Positions 24,222 through 33,274 of a stretch of DNA of 64,000 nucleotides are shown one piece after another. A program made the translations under genes and the position numbers. The notes under the pieces were generated by a model. That model searched no databases. It saw nothing but the letters and a program-made list of their open reading frames with translations, and was not told the origin of the DNA. This stretch comes from CADCVQ01 sp038260305. Its GTDB lineage: Bacteria; Actinomycetota; Thermoleophilia; Solirubrobacterales; Solirubrobacteraceae. How positions within the stretch are numbered: the first letter of the stretch is position 1; the number at the start of each line of letters is the position of its first letter. The DNA lies in assembly GCA_038260305.1 (NCBI GenBank), contig JBBSNY010000001.1, positions 186,001-250,000 of the forward strand, given 5' to 3'.

Positions 24222-24628
24222 AGCCCTACGGCCCGGGCATCCCGCTCGTGGTCGATACGTCCGCATGGGTGCGCCAGCGCGATCCCGATGTCGTCGGACG
24301 CTGGAAGGCCACGATCGCAGCGGGACTCATCGCCGTGTGCCCTGTCGCCGCACTGGAGATCCTGACCGGCGCGCGCGACGAGGAGGCCTTCGACGCACTC
24401 GACCGCGCGCTGGCAGCACTCCCGCAGGCACCCGTCACCCCGTCGGTGTGCGCGGCCGCCCTCGGCGCGTCGCGCGAGCTGCGCGGTAGCCGGCGATTGC
24501 CGGCTGCCGACTACCTCATCGCCGCCGCCGCGGCCGAGCGGGGCTTCGGCGTGCTGCACCTCGACGGGCACTACCACACGCTAGCGCCCGTGCTCGGGTT
24601 CGCGAGCGTCCGGCTCGACCGGCCTTGA
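24218..24628 (+). CDS. vapC: VapC-type PIN-domain toxin
   Basis: 136 residues. The PIN acidic residues are visible: the first Asp in LVVDTSAWVRQRD, Glu in AALEILTGARDEEAFDALD, Asp in RLPAADYLIAAAAAER, and Asp/His in LHLDGHYHTLA. VapC enzymes cut tRNA or rRNA with Mg2+. It overlaps the antitoxin by four bases, so it is translationally coupled. Confidence 0.9.
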   Translation: MKPYGPGIPLVVDTSAWVRQRDPDVVGRWKATIAAGLIAVCPVAALEILTGARDEEAFDALDRALAALPQAPVTPSVCAAALGASRELRGSRRLPAADYLIAAAAAERGFGVLHLDGHYHTLAPVLGFASVRLDRP

Positions 24629-24668
24629 CCGGCGCGGTCGTCGAGCAATCCCTCGACCCACCTCCGAC

Positions 24669-25240
24669 CTATTCGCCGGCGATGCCGTCGTTGTCGCGAT
24701 CGAGGCCGTGCGGATCGCCGCCGAGCACCTGGACCGGCCCGTTCACCTGCGGGCAGTTGAGATCCGGCGGGTAAACCGGCACGCAGCCGGAGTAGTTCGG
24801 ATCGCAGCCGCTGCTCGACTCCGGCGCCGCCGCCGCCGGCGACTCCGCCGCCGCCTGCTCGGCTGCCAACCCCGCGGCCGTCGCCACCCTTCGTTGCTCG
24901 GCCGCAACGCGGCGGGCGCGAGCCCGCTGCGCCGCCGCGGCTTTGGCGACGCGGTAGCCAGCTCGCGCCTGCCGGGTCAGAGCGGTCGTGGGGTAGCCGT
25001 CGGCGCTCGCCAGCAAGGTCTTCGCTCGGGCTCGATCGTCCGTGCGCAGCGCTGACCGGACGCGCCCGCGATGCGGTTGGCGATCAGTCTCCGCACGACC
25101 AACTGACGTTCGAAACCGAGGCCGGTGCCGTTCGTGGCGGCGCGCGCGTAGTCGTCGGCCGCGATTGCGCTGCCGGCTCGAGCCACTGCCACCAGGCAGG
25201 TTGGGTCGCGGAGTCGTGCCTGTCGTCGGCACCATCGTTC
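24669..25240 (-). pseudogene. frameshifted excalibur-domain protein
   Basis: The C-terminal frame reads RARAKTLLASADGYPTTALT, an Ala-rich helix, and then the excalibur-like end GCDPNYSGC...DRDNDGIAGE. The N-terminal part is in another frame: TCLVAVARAGSAIAADDYAR, then LVVRRLIANRIAG. The two join near 25065 with a one-base shift. The expected product is a secreted or membrane-associated Ca-binding type protein. No clear start codon remains. Confidence 0.6.
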
Positions 25241-25390
25241 TCCCCTTACATCGTGCGATGCCCCGTCCGTCCACCCTGCTCCTCCGGGCGGCACGCGTCA
25301 AGCGATGCGCGATGGCGCTGCGGCGCGGCGGGCCGTGACAAGCTCCCCCGCGGTGGACTCCGGGACATGCGAGCGCTTCGGACCGGTGTC

Positions 25391-26034
25391 GTGAGCGGAT
25401 GCGTGCGGCGACGCTCGTGGTTGGCGAGCGCCGGCGTCCTGCTGATGCTGGCCGGGTGTGGATCGCCGTCGCCCGGCGCGCGCTTGCCTGCCGGCCTCGG
25501 CGCGGCGCCGGGAGCGAAGCCTGCGCCCGGGCCGGTCCATCCGCCGCAGACGATCTCCTCGGGCAAGCCGACGAGGGTCGTAGGTGGACCGGTCCTCTTC
25601 CGCGCGCCGGATCCGGACTCCGCGCGGTCGGCACCAAGCAGGTCATGGGCTTCGCCTACGTCATGGTGTTCAAGCTCAACCGCGACCCATTCGTCCCCGG
25701 CGGAGGCGAGAACAACAACCAAGCCCGCGGCGACTACAGCTTCGCCGGTCGCGCCGCATCCGCTGACACCGGCGTGCGCAAGTCGTCGGGCACGTACTGC
25801 TTCGTCACCTACTACTCGGGATCTGAGATCAACAGCGACCCAGGTTTCGGGCAGCTGAAGGCGCTCAGGACCGGTGAACCCGTGCGCGTCGAGATGCAGC
25901 CCAAAGCCGCCCAACCGCCGGGCCGGACGTTCCGCTTCGATGTGCCGCTGCTCGCAGCGGCCTCACAGGACATGACGGACCAGGCATCGTTCCGGGAACT
26001 CCGCCGCATCGGCTGCGGCGCACCCAGTCTCTGA
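25391..26034 (+). pseudogene. frameshifted lipoprotein gene
   Basis: A GTG starts VSGCVRRRSWLASAGVLLML followed by AGCG, a lipobox. The frame stays coding up to FRAPDPDS and then the coding potential moves to another frame, LRAVGTKQVMGFAYVMVFKL to the stop. The shift is a single base near 25.61 kb. The C-terminal part has a beta-rich domain with Cys (TYCFVTYYSG, RRIGCG) of unknown function. A sequencing error cannot be excluded. Confidence 0.6.
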
Positions 26035-26246
26035 TCGCCGCCCTGAGCGAGCACGACGATCCCGGTGGACGACGAGCGGCCCGATCACGGTCGAGGCGTG
26101 GCTCGTCCTGCTGATCAGCACGGTCCGCAGCGACGAGGCCCGCGACCTGACCGACCGCCATCTCGGCGCGCTCGACTGAGAACGACACCGGCGCGCGAGG
26201 CTCAACCGCGCCACGGCTCGCGACCGACCGTCCGACGGACCGACGT

Positions 26247-26640
26247 TCAGCTGCGGTGGGCGAGCGCCGTCTTCTTGACCTTGGTTGCCGTCTTGGCCTT
26301 CTTGGACGCCTTCCTGGCCTTCTTCCCAGCCTTCTTCTTCGCAACCTTCTTCTTCGCGGCCTTGTTGAGCTTCGCGATCTGCGCTTGGCCTTTTCGGGTC
26401 CGCGCGGGCCCTGCCCAGCTTGGCAGCGGCCTGCGCGTACTTGGCGGCGTCGGCCTTGACCTGCGCGGCGAGCTGCGCGGACTCGGCCTGCGCCTTGGCG
26501 ACGGCCCACGTCGATCGCGCTCAGCGTGTAGGTCGGCCCTGTGGCCCCATCGATCGGGACGTTGAAGGTCGGGCCTTCGAAGAAGTCGAACGCGCGGACC
26601 CAGCTCGTCTGCGTGCTCGTGACCGAAACCGCGCCGGCCC
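26247..26640 (-). pseudogene. frameshifted gene with Lys/Ala-rich tail
   Basis: Three frames hold pieces of one protein. The first reads VSVTSTQTSWVRAFDFFEGP and PTYTLSAIDVG (beta-rich, Ig-like). The second reads AVAKAQAESAQLAAQVKADA and KYAQAAAKLG (a coiled helix). The third reads GQAQIAKLNKAAKKKVAKKK and a Lys-rich tail ending in HRS. At least two one-base shifts are needed. It was likely a secreted or surface protein. Confidence 0.5.
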
Positions 26641-26724
26641 TGCACGCCTACGCGACGCAGGCCAACCCGCCCGTCGCCCCGGTCGTCGTGACGATCCCGG
26701 TGGTGACCGGTACGGAGCGAACTG

Positions 26725-27556
26725 TCAGCCGCCAGGCTCCTGCGCGCGGACCTCGAAGCCGGTCAGCGTGAGCGGCCCGAACGACGTGATGAGCGCGACG
26801 TCGACCGCGTCGCGGCCGCGGCCGACGACGACCCGCCCCGTGCGCGGGATGTTGTTGCGGGCGTCGAACGTGTGCCAGCGCCCACCGATGTAGGCCTCGA
26901 ACCAGGCGGCGAAGTCCATCGGCTCGACGAGCGGCAGGCAGTCGATCTCGGGGATGTAGCCGAAGACGTAGCGCGCCGGGATGTTCAGCGCGCGGCAGAA
27001 CGTGATCGCGAGGTGGGCGAAGTCGCGGCAGACGCCCTGCCCTGAGACGAACACGTCGGCAGCCGTCGTCCACGGATTGGAGGCGTCGGCGACCCACTCG
27101 AGATGGTTGTGGACGAAGTCGACGACCGCCTGCACGCGCGACCAGCCGGGATCGAGGTTAACGAAGCGCTGCCACGCCTCGTTACCGAGCTCGTCGGGCA
27201 GGCAGAAGCGGCTCGGCATGACGAACGCGATCGTCTCGTCGGGCAGCTCCGCGACCGGGATCTCGGGCGCGTCGAGCTCGATGACGTCGGCCGGGCTGGA
27301 CAGCAGCAGCTGCGCCTCGTACGTGATCCGGCTGCTGCCGGCGGCGATCTCGAGGCGCTCCGCAGCGGTTGCCGTAGAGGTCGACGTAGCTGTGGTGATC
27401 GCAGCCCGTGTCCCAGACCTCGCTGCGCATCCGCACGCCTGGGCTCGGCCCCGGTGCGACCTGCATGATCGCCGCGATCCCAAACGCGGCCTCGATCTCG
27501 AACGTGCATCCGACCGTCAGCGCGAGCGCGTCCTCTGTGGCGGATGAGGAGCTCAT
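26725..27556 (-). pseudogene. frameshifted transglutaminase-family protease-like gene
   Basis: The ATG begins MSSSSATEDALALTVGCTFE, continued as VAPGPSPGVRMRSEVW and DTGCDHHSYVDLYGNRC. The downstream frame then reads ERLEIAAGSSRITYEAQLLL to the end, so a single base is out of place near 27.365 kb. The catalytic triad of the transglutaminase-like fold is intact: Cys in SGQGVCRDFAHL, His and Asp in GGRWHTFDARNN. This is a COG1305-type protein with an N-terminal beta domain. If the shift is a sequence error, it is a working gene. Confidence 0.72.
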
Positions 27557-27683
27557 GTCTCGGACCATCGCAGCCTACTCGCGGGAGTCAACGGCCCTGG
27601 GGTCCAAGCGCCGTGTACGGACGGGCCAGTCGGGCTGATGCGGGCCAAGCGCCCGCACCCGACCGAGGCTCAGGCGAATCGCC

Positions 27684-27986
27684 CTAGGCGACGACCTCGC
27701 GGCGCAGGGCCTCGAGCTGCGCGGCGTCGCGCTGTTGGCGCTTGGCACGCCCCTTCGCGGCCTCGACCTCGCGGTCCTTGGGCGCCGCGTTCGTGACGAG
27801 GCGCTCCAGCAGCTCGGCGGATGCCGCCTCGACGGCGGCCACCGCACGCTCGAAGGCCTCGGCGTTGGCGGCCGACGGCTTCGTGAAGCCGCTGATCTTG
27901 CGGACGTACTGGACGGCGGCTCCGTGCACCTCGTCGGCGCTGGCGGGCGGCTCGAAGTTGTACAGCGGTCGGATGTTTCGGCACAT
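27684..27986 (-). CDS. DUF2277 family protein
   Basis: 100 residues starting MCRNIRPLYNFEPPASADEV, the typical DUF2277 N terminus with an early Cys-Arg-Asn-Ile. VRKISGFTKPSAANAEAF and LLERLVTNAAPKDREVEA, then a basic end, also match. Function is unknown; the protein is small and helical. It is divergent from the TIGR02206 membrane gene with about 55 bp between starts. Confidence 0.9.
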   Translation of the reverse strand: MCRNIRPLYNFEPPASADEVHGAAVQYVRKISGFTKPSAANAEAFERAVAAVEAASAELLERLVTNAAPKDREVEAAKGRAKRQQRDAAQLEALRREVVA

Positions 27987-28041
27987 GCCTGGAAGCGTAG
28001 TGGCGACCGCTCGGAAGCTCGAACTGCCACGATCGCCGGTC

Positions 28042-28752
28042 ATGCGGCTCTTCTCGCCCGAGCACCTCGCCGCGATCGCGGTGACCGTGCTCGCCGCGAT
28101 CGGGCTCGCCGTCGCCGGACGGCGCGTCGACCGGCAGACCGCCACCACGGTCGCGCGCGTGCTGGCGGGCATCGTGCTCGCGGCGTTCGTGCTCGAGCAG
28201 GTCGTCTACATCGCCCGCGGGGAGTGGTCGGTGCGCGTCAACCTCCCGCTCCAGCTATCGGATGCCGTGACGCTCGTCGCGGTCGTGGCGCTGTGGTGCC
28301 CGCGCGCCGGGCTCAGGACCGAGCTCGTCTGGTTCTGGGCCTTCAGCGCGTCATTGCAGGGCGTGCTCACGCCGGACATCGCCGACACGTTCCCGGACGT
28401 CCTCTACTTCACCTACTTCACGACGCACACGGGCGCGATCCTCGCCGCCTGCCTGCTCGTAGTCGGCATGCGCCTGGCACCGCGCCCGTGGGCCGTGTGG
28501 CGCGTCTACGGCCTGACCGCGGCCTTCGCGGCGCTCGCCGCGATCGGCTGCCTTGCGACCGGCGGCAACTACATGTTCCTACGCCACAAGCCGGCGACGG
28601 GCTCGCTGCTCGACGCCTTCGGCCCGTGGCCGTGGTACGTCGTCGGCGCCGCCATGCTCGGCCTCGCGATGCTGATCGTGCTCGAGGCCGTCGCCCGCGC
28701 CCTCAGGCCGCGCGCGCCCGCGCCCCCCGAGCCGACCCGCTCCCGGCCGTGA
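28042..28752 (+). CDS. TIGR02206 (YwaF-like) membrane protein
   Basis: 236 residues, about seven hydrophobic helices. Family marks include FSPEHLAAIAVTVLAA at the start, LPLQLSDAVTLVAVVAL, the conserved FTYFTTHTGAILAACLL and CLATGGNYMFLRHKPATGSL. Function is unknown. Its stop overlaps the GTG of the next gene (GTGA), so it is coupled to the SGNH hydrolase. Confidence 0.88.
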   Translation: MRLFSPEHLAAIAVTVLAAIGLAVAGRRVDRQTATTVARVLAGIVLAAFVLEQVVYIARGEWSVRVNLPLQLSDAVTLVAVVALWCPRAGLRTELVWFWAFSASLQGVLTPDIADTFPDVLYFTYFTTHTGAILAACLLVVGMRLAPRPWAVWRVYGLTAAFAALAAIGCLATGGNYMFLRHKPATGSLLDAFGPWPWYVVGAAMLGLAMLIVLEAVARALRPRAPAPPEPTRSRP

Positions 28753-29567
28753 ACCGCATGCGTGCCCTGCGCCGGACGGCCGCAGCACTGTTGCTGATCG
28801 CCGTCGTGCTGGCTGCCGTGCTCGCGATCGAGGCCTACGTCGCGATCCACACGGTTCCCGACGACGGCTACCGGGCGCCGTCGCCTGCGCCGCGCACGTT
28901 CGGCTCCGGCGACGAACCGGCGCTGCGCTACATCGTCCTCGGCGACAGCACGGCGACCGGCCGCGGCGCGCCGTATGAGCGCGGGATCGCCGTCGGCAGC
29001 GCGCGCCACCTCGCGGGGCCCTCGCGGCGGGTGACGCTGACGAACCTCGCCGTCTCCGGCGCGCGCTTCGGCGACGTGCGGCGCGACCAGCTCGCGGAGG
29101 CCGCCCGCATCGCCCCCGACGCGGTCCTACTCGCAGTCGGGGCGAACGACGTCACGGGACTGACCCGCCTCGGATCGGTGCGCGACGACCTCGAGCGGAT
29201 CGTCGCTCGTCTGCGCGCGGCACGCTGCGACGTCGCGATCGTCGTCACCGCATCGCCCGACATCGGGTCGGCGCCGCGGCTGGCGCAGCCGCTGCGGACC
29301 GTCGCCGGCTGGCGCACGCGGCAGCTCAACGACGCCGTCGAGGACGTCGCGCGCGACCGCGGCCTCGTGCTCGCCCCGATCGCGGAGCGGACCGGTCGAC
29401 GCTTTCGCGCCGACCGGTCGCTCTTCGCGGCCGACGGATTTCACCCCTCGGCCGCTGGTTACGCCACGTGGCTCCCCGTGATCGACGACGCGCTCGACCA
29501 CGCCCTCACGCGGCGCGGCACGCCGCTCACGTGCCCATCAGCGGCGGCCGGTGCGAGCCGCCGCTGA
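28749..29567 (+). CDS. SGNH/GDSL-family hydrolase, membrane-anchored or exported
   Basis: 272 residues from a GTG with a hydrophobic N terminus (ALRRTAAALLLIAVVLAAVL), which acts as signal or anchor. Block I is IVLGDSTATGRGA, block II LAVSGARFGDV, block III LAVGANDVTGL, and block V GFHPSAAGYATW, so Ser, Gly, Asn and His are all present. It is a second member of the family in the window; this one is shorter and lacks the Cys-rich loops of the 3.4-kb gene. Substrate unknown. Confidence 0.9.
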   Translation: MNRMRALRRTAAALLLIAVVLAAVLAIEAYVAIHTVPDDGYRAPSPAPRTFGSGDEPALRYIVLGDSTATGRGAPYERGIAVGSARHLAGPSRRVTLTNLAVSGARFGDVRRDQLAEAARIAPDAVLLAVGANDVTGLTRLGSVRDDLERIVARLRAARCDVAIVVTASPDIGSAPRLAQPLRTVAGWRTRQLNDAVEDVARDRGLVLAPIAERTGRRFRADRSLFAADGFHPSAAGYATWLPVIDDALDHALTRRGTPLTCPSAAAGASRR

Positions 29568-29603
29568 CGCTTTCCGGACCCGAGCTCGCTGCAACGAGGG
29601 CAA

Positions 29604-30911
29604 TCAGCCACCTCGCTTGCGCGGACCCTGCGCGCGACGCAGCTTGCGCGGGGACGTCGCGGCGACGGGCAGGGTCCGCGCCGGCGGCTGACGCAGCTGC
29701 ACTTCGAGGCGCGCCCGCTCGCCGCGTTCGGTCTCGAGCTCGCTCAGCAGCCGCACCTCGAGACGCGCGCGGTCGTCGCGCTCGCTCTCGAGTTCGGCCC
29801 GCAGCGTGTCGCGCTCCGCGCGCAGCGCCTCGACCTCCGCGTGCAGCGCCTCGACCGCCGGGCTGCGGGCGTCCGCCTGACGCTCGAGGATCTCGCACGC
29901 CCGCAGCAGGCGTGCGAGAGCCTCGTTCGCGGCTCCCACGGCGCCCGCCGCCTCCCGCGAGCGGGCCTCGGCCGCGTCGACGAGCGCCTGCGCCGCCGTG
30001 GCGCGCCGCTCCGCCGCATCGGCACGCGCGGTCTCCACGCGCGCGAGCTCCCGCGCCTCGCCGGTGCGCTCATCCGCCTCGTGGCGGCGCGTCTCGGCGA
30101 TCTCGGCGCGCTGATGCAGCGTCTCGAGCAGCCCGTCGAAGTGCAGCGAGAGGTGATCGGCGCCGTGCTCGACGCTTGGCCCGGCGTCAGTCGGCGCGGC
30201 AGCCGGTGTCGAGGGCGGGGACTGCGCCGCAGTCGGCGGCGGCACGTGCACGGGCATCGTCGGCGGTGGCCCCTGCTGCCCGGTGGCGAGGCTGGGCGCC
30301 GGCGGACGGCGATCCTCCGCGGCGGGGCGATCGATCAGGGTCCGAACCGAGGCGATCCGCGGCCGGCGGTTGCCCGCCAGGTCGCGGACGACGGCCTCGA
30401 TCTGCGAGCGCGACGCGACGGCGGGCTGGATCGTGCGTCCCGTCAGGTGGGCGAGCTCGACCGCGGCCGTCGATCCGTTCGGCTCGTGCAGCGCCACGAC
30501 GACGGTCTCGTCGGCGAGGAACGCGACCGGGACCGCGCCGAGGCGGCGAGCGACGTACGGGTCGACGAGCGCCGTCGCGCGGTCGTCGATCGCGAAGACG
30601 TCGAGGTCGATGTGGTCCAGGCCGTGGTGCTCGGCGAGCGTGTGCGCGAGATCGTGCTCGCTGAGTGCGCCGTTGGCGATGAGGATCTCCGTCAGGCTGC
30701 GGCCGGCGAGCGAGGCCTGCAGCGCGGCCCGCATGGCCCGCGGCTCGACGAGCCGGCGCTCGGTGATGACGTCCGACAGGAAGCGGTGCGGCGATGGCTC
30801 GGTCGGCGGCGGCGTGACGCCAGGCGCGGGTGCGAGGGAACGCTCACCTCGGACGCTTCGGGAGCCTGATGCGGTCAACACGATCAACGTGATCGGCCGC
30901 GCCGAGGACAA
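29604..30911 (-). CDS. GspE/PilB N-terminal domain protein with long coiled coil
   Basis: 435 residues; start TTG or a nearby internal GTG, so the first 15-20 residues are uncertain. Residues about 40-180 match the MshEN/T2SSE-N pattern (FLSDVITERRLVEPRAMRAA, then LTEILIANGALSEHDLAHTL, then LVDPYVARRLGAVPVAFLAD). A Pro-rich linker is followed by about 130 residues of Ala/Glu/Arg heptads, an obvious coiled coil. There is no ATPase domain. Such orphan proteins may regulate or bind type II/IV machinery or c-di-GMP (MshEN binds it); here this is inference. Confidence 0.72.
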   Translation of the reverse strand: MSSARPITLIVLTASGSRSVRGERSLAPAPGVTPPPTEPSPHRFLSDVITERRLVEPRAMRAALQASLAGRSLTEILIANGALSEHDLAHTLAEHHGLDHIDLDVFAIDDRATALVDPYVARRLGAVPVAFLADETVVVALHEPNGSTAAVELAHLTGRTIQPAVASRSQIEAVVRDLAGNRRPRIASVRTLIDRPAAEDRRPPAPSLATGQQGPPPTMPVHVPPPTAAQSPPSTPAAAPTDAGPSVEHGADHLSLHFDGLLETLHQRAEIAETRRHEADERTGEARELARVETARADAAERRATAAQALVDAAEARSREAAGAVGAANEALARLLRACEILERQADARSPAVEALHAEVEALRAERDTLRAELESERDDRARLEVRLLSELETERGERARLEVQLRQPPARTLPVAATSPRKLRRAQGPRKRGG

Positions 30912-30986
30912 CTGAAGCGCGCTGTCCAGACGGGTCTGGACGCTCCCGTTCGACCGCTGGTCGATGCGCCGCGGCCCGACTACGGC

Positions 30987-31307
30987 CTACGCGGGCGCGT
31001 CGCCGGATGCCGGCTCGGCGCGCGCCGCGGACTCGCCCTCGACGTCCGCGAGCCTGCCGCGCAACCGGTCGCGCAGCTCGTCGGGAGCAAGCGGCGCCTG
31101 CGCACGGCGGTTGCGAGCGACGACGACACCGGTCGCCGCGACGCCGGCCACGCCGGCGAGGCCGACGAGCTTCCACGACGGGCGCTTGGCGGCGCGCAGG
31201 AGCGCGGGGCCGCGCTTGCGGCTCGGCGGGCTTGGCAGCTTGAGCTGCGCGAGCAGCGAGCCTCCGCCTTTGCGCTTGCGCCGCTTGGACGCCGTCTTGC
31301 GGGACAC
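30987..31307 (-). CDS. small single-span membrane protein
   Basis: 106 residues from a GTG. The very basic N terminus (SRKTASKRRKRKGGGSLLAQ) is followed by one membrane segment (WKLVGLAGVAGVAATGVVVA), then a short acidic tail with RDRLRGRLADVEGES. Similar small proteins occur in actinobacteria with unknown role. It is divergent from the papain-like gene, only 18 bp between starts, so both are likely leaderless. Confidence 0.65.
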   Translation of the reverse strand: MSRKTASKRRKRKGGGSLLAQLKLPSPPSRKRGPALLRAAKRPSWKLVGLAGVAGVAATGVVVARNRRAQAPLAPDELRDRLRGRLADVEGESAARAEPASGDAPA

Positions 31308-31324
31308 ACGCGTAGGTTACGGCG

Positions 31325-31933
31325 ATGGACGCGACCGCGCTCACGCTCGTCGAGGCGGTCGCCACGGCCTCGACCGGCGACGTCTGGCTGTTTCGCGGGC
31401 GCTCGATCGCCGATCGGGCGATCCAGACGCTGACGAACAGCCCCGTCAACCACGTCGGGATGGTCGTCGCGATCGACGACCTGCCGCCGCTGCTGTGGCA
31501 CGCAGAGATTGGCCGCTCGCTGCCGGACGTCTGGACCGGCGAGCGCCAGCGCGGCGTGCAACTACACAAGCTCGACGAGGCCGTCACGCAGTGGAACGAG
31601 CGCTACGGCCAGCGCGCGTGGGTCCGCCAGCTCCAGGGCCCGATCGAGCGCCGCCACGAGGATCGCCTCATGGAGGTCATCTCACGCTACGACGGACGGG
31701 CGTTCCCGACGACGCTCGGCCTCGCGCGCGGCTGGGTCACGGGGCGCTTCCGGCGCAGCACGTCGCTGGAGACCGTCTACTGCGCCGAGCTCGTCGCGAC
31801 GACCTACCAGCACATGGGCCTGCTGCCCGACGAGCGCCCGGCGAGCTGGTATGACCCCGGCCGCTTCTGGAGCGGCGATCGCCTCGGGCTCGTCGAGCCG
31901 TTCGCGCTCGGCGGGGAGATCGCGGTGCGCTGA
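31325..31933 (+). CDS. permuted papain-like hydrolase (YiiX/NlpC-P60 superfamily)
   Basis: 202 residues. It shows the circularly permuted order: GDVWLFRGRSIADRAIQTLT first, then SPVNHVGMVVAIDD with the catalytic His, and the Cys near the end in VYCAELVATTYQHMGL. RAFPTTLGLARGWVTG lies between. No signal peptide, so it is probably cytoplasmic. Family members act as amidases or peptidases on lipids or cell-wall parts; the substrate is unknown. Confidence 0.82.
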   Translation: MDATALTLVEAVATASTGDVWLFRGRSIADRAIQTLTNSPVNHVGMVVAIDDLPPLLWHAEIGRSLPDVWTGERQRGVQLHKLDEAVTQWNERYGQRAWVRQLQGPIERRHEDRLMEVISRYDGRAFPTTLGLARGWVTGRFRRSTSLETVYCAELVATTYQHMGLLPDERPASWYDPGRFWSGDRLGLVEPFALGGEIAVR

Positions 31934-31974
31934 GCCGACCGAGCGCGAGCGCTGCGCGACGCGTCGACAGGCTC

Positions 31975-32298
31975 TCAGGCGAGCAGGGCGCCCGACGCGG
32001 ATGACGGCGCGGGCTGGGTCACCTCGCCGAGCGAGACGGCGAAGACGACGTGCTGCAGGTGCACGGCCATGAAGTCGTGGTGGGTCGCCGGGGCGTCGCT
32101 GTCGAGCAGCTCCACGGTCGCGTCGGTCAGTGAGATGAAGTCGCGCTCGGGCACGTTCAGCAGGTCCGACAGGCGGCTGCGATAGCCGTCGCTGGGCATC
32201 GTTGCGACGCCCACGATGCGGTGACGCGCCGTGTCGATGGAGATGCGCTCGTATCGGTGTTGCACGGGACGGTCATCGGCAGGGCGGCGCCAGGACAT
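31975..32298 (-). CDS. small protein, possibly DUF6812 family
   Basis: 107 residues from the ATG at 32298. It has YERISIDTARHRIVGVATMP, GYRSRLSDLLNVPERDFISL and LTDATVELLD, a compact beta-rich pattern I associate with DUF6812. The rest (MAVHLQHVVFAVSLGEVTQP) is hydrophobic but not membrane-spanning. Function unknown. It overlaps divergently or nearly so with the next gene; the short gap must contain both promoters. Confidence 0.6.
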   Translation of the reverse strand: MSWRRPADDRPVQHRYERISIDTARHRIVGVATMPSDGYRSRLSDLLNVPERDFISLTDATVELLDSDAPATHHDFMAVHLQHVVFAVSLGEVTQPAPSSASGALLA

Positions 32299-32335
32299 GA
32301 GCGCCGACGGACGCGAGCGGTCAGACTTGGCGCGC

Positions 32336-33274
32336 GTGACCGAGCGGCCGACCATCTACCGCCGCCGCCGGGTCGTGGCCGTCACCGCGGCCGCGATCGT
32401 GCTCGCGGTGCTCGTCGTCGCGGCGCGCTCCTGCGGCGGCGCCAGCGACGAGACCGTCACGATCCCGCCGCGGCCGCCGCCGCTGCGTTCCCAGATTCCC
32501 GGCGGCGGTCGAACGATCTTCCCCGAGCACCGGGTCGTCGCGTTCTACGGCGCGCCGCAGAGCGACGGCCTCGGCGTGCTCGGGATCGGCACGCCGGCGC
32601 ACGCGGCCGCGCGCCTGCGCCGGGTCGCCCGCGCGTACGAGCGCCGCACGCGCCCCGTGCTGCCGGCGTTCGAGCTCATCTCGACGATCGCGACGGCCGG
32701 CCCCGGCGACGACGGCCTGCACCGCTTCCATCAGACCGACGACACGATCGAGCGCTACCTGCTCGCAGCGCACCGCGCGAAGGCGCTGCTCGTGCTTGAC
32801 ATCCAACCCGGCCGCGGCGACTTCCTGAGCGAGGCCAAGCGCCTGGAGCGCTGGCTCGTCGAGCCCGATGTCGGGATCGCTCTTGATCCCGAGTGGCACG
32901 TCGGCGCCGACGAGATCCCCGGCAAGGTGATCGGGTCGGTCACCGCGGGGGAGATCGATCGCGTCGCCGCGTACGTGTCCAAGCTCGTCGCCGAGCACGA
33001 CCTGCCCGAGAAGCTGTTCGTCATCCATCAGTTCACGCGCTCGATGATCGAGGGCCGCGAGCGCGTGCGCGGCCGTCCCGGCCTCGCGCTGACGATGAAC
33101 ATCGACGGCTTCGGCACGGCGGCGGCGAAGATCTCCAAGTACCGCGACCTCGTCGCGCTGCAGCCGCGCTTCAACGACGGCTTCAAGCTCTTCTACGAGG
33201 AGGACACCGGACTCATGTCCCCGGGCGCGGTGCTCGGCCTCGGCCCGCCGCCCGACCTCGTCCTCTACGAGTAG
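32336..33274 (+). CDS. conserved actinobacterial membrane-anchored or lipoprotein-like protein, TIM-barrel-like
   Basis: 312 residues from a GTG; an upstream ATG at 32297 is possible but overlaps the divergent gene. The N terminus has one hydrophobic segment ending near ARSCGG, either an anchor or a lipobox-like Cys. The domain then has VVAFYGAPQSDGLGVLGIGT, RPVLPAFELISTIATAGPGD, LLVLDIQPGRGDFLSEAKRL and IALDPEWHVG. This matches a widespread actinobacterial unknown family that looks glycosidase-like (LDIQ, DPEW acidic motifs). The function is not established. Confidence 0.72.
   Translation: MTERPTIYRRRRVVAVTAAAIVLAVLVVAARSCGGASDETVTIPPRPPPLRSQIPGGGRTIFPEHRVVAFYGAPQSDGLGVLGIGTPAHAAARLRRVARAYERRTRPVLPAFELISTIATAGPGDDGLHRFHQTDDTIERYLLAAHRAKALLVLDIQPGRGDFLSEAKRLERWLVEPDVGIALDPEWHVGADEIPGKVIGSVTAGEIDRVAAYVSKLVAEHDLPEKLFVIHQFTRSMIEGRERVRGRPGLALTMNIDGFGTAAAKISKYRDLVALQPRFNDGFKLFYEEDTGLMSPGAVLGLGPPPDLVLYE

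Noticed and set aside
18134..24668. A second copy of the tRNA-Ser 3' end as attR
   Set aside because: I searched by eye for TTCGAATCCCTCTC downstream and did not see a copy; the right edge of the island is therefore undefined.
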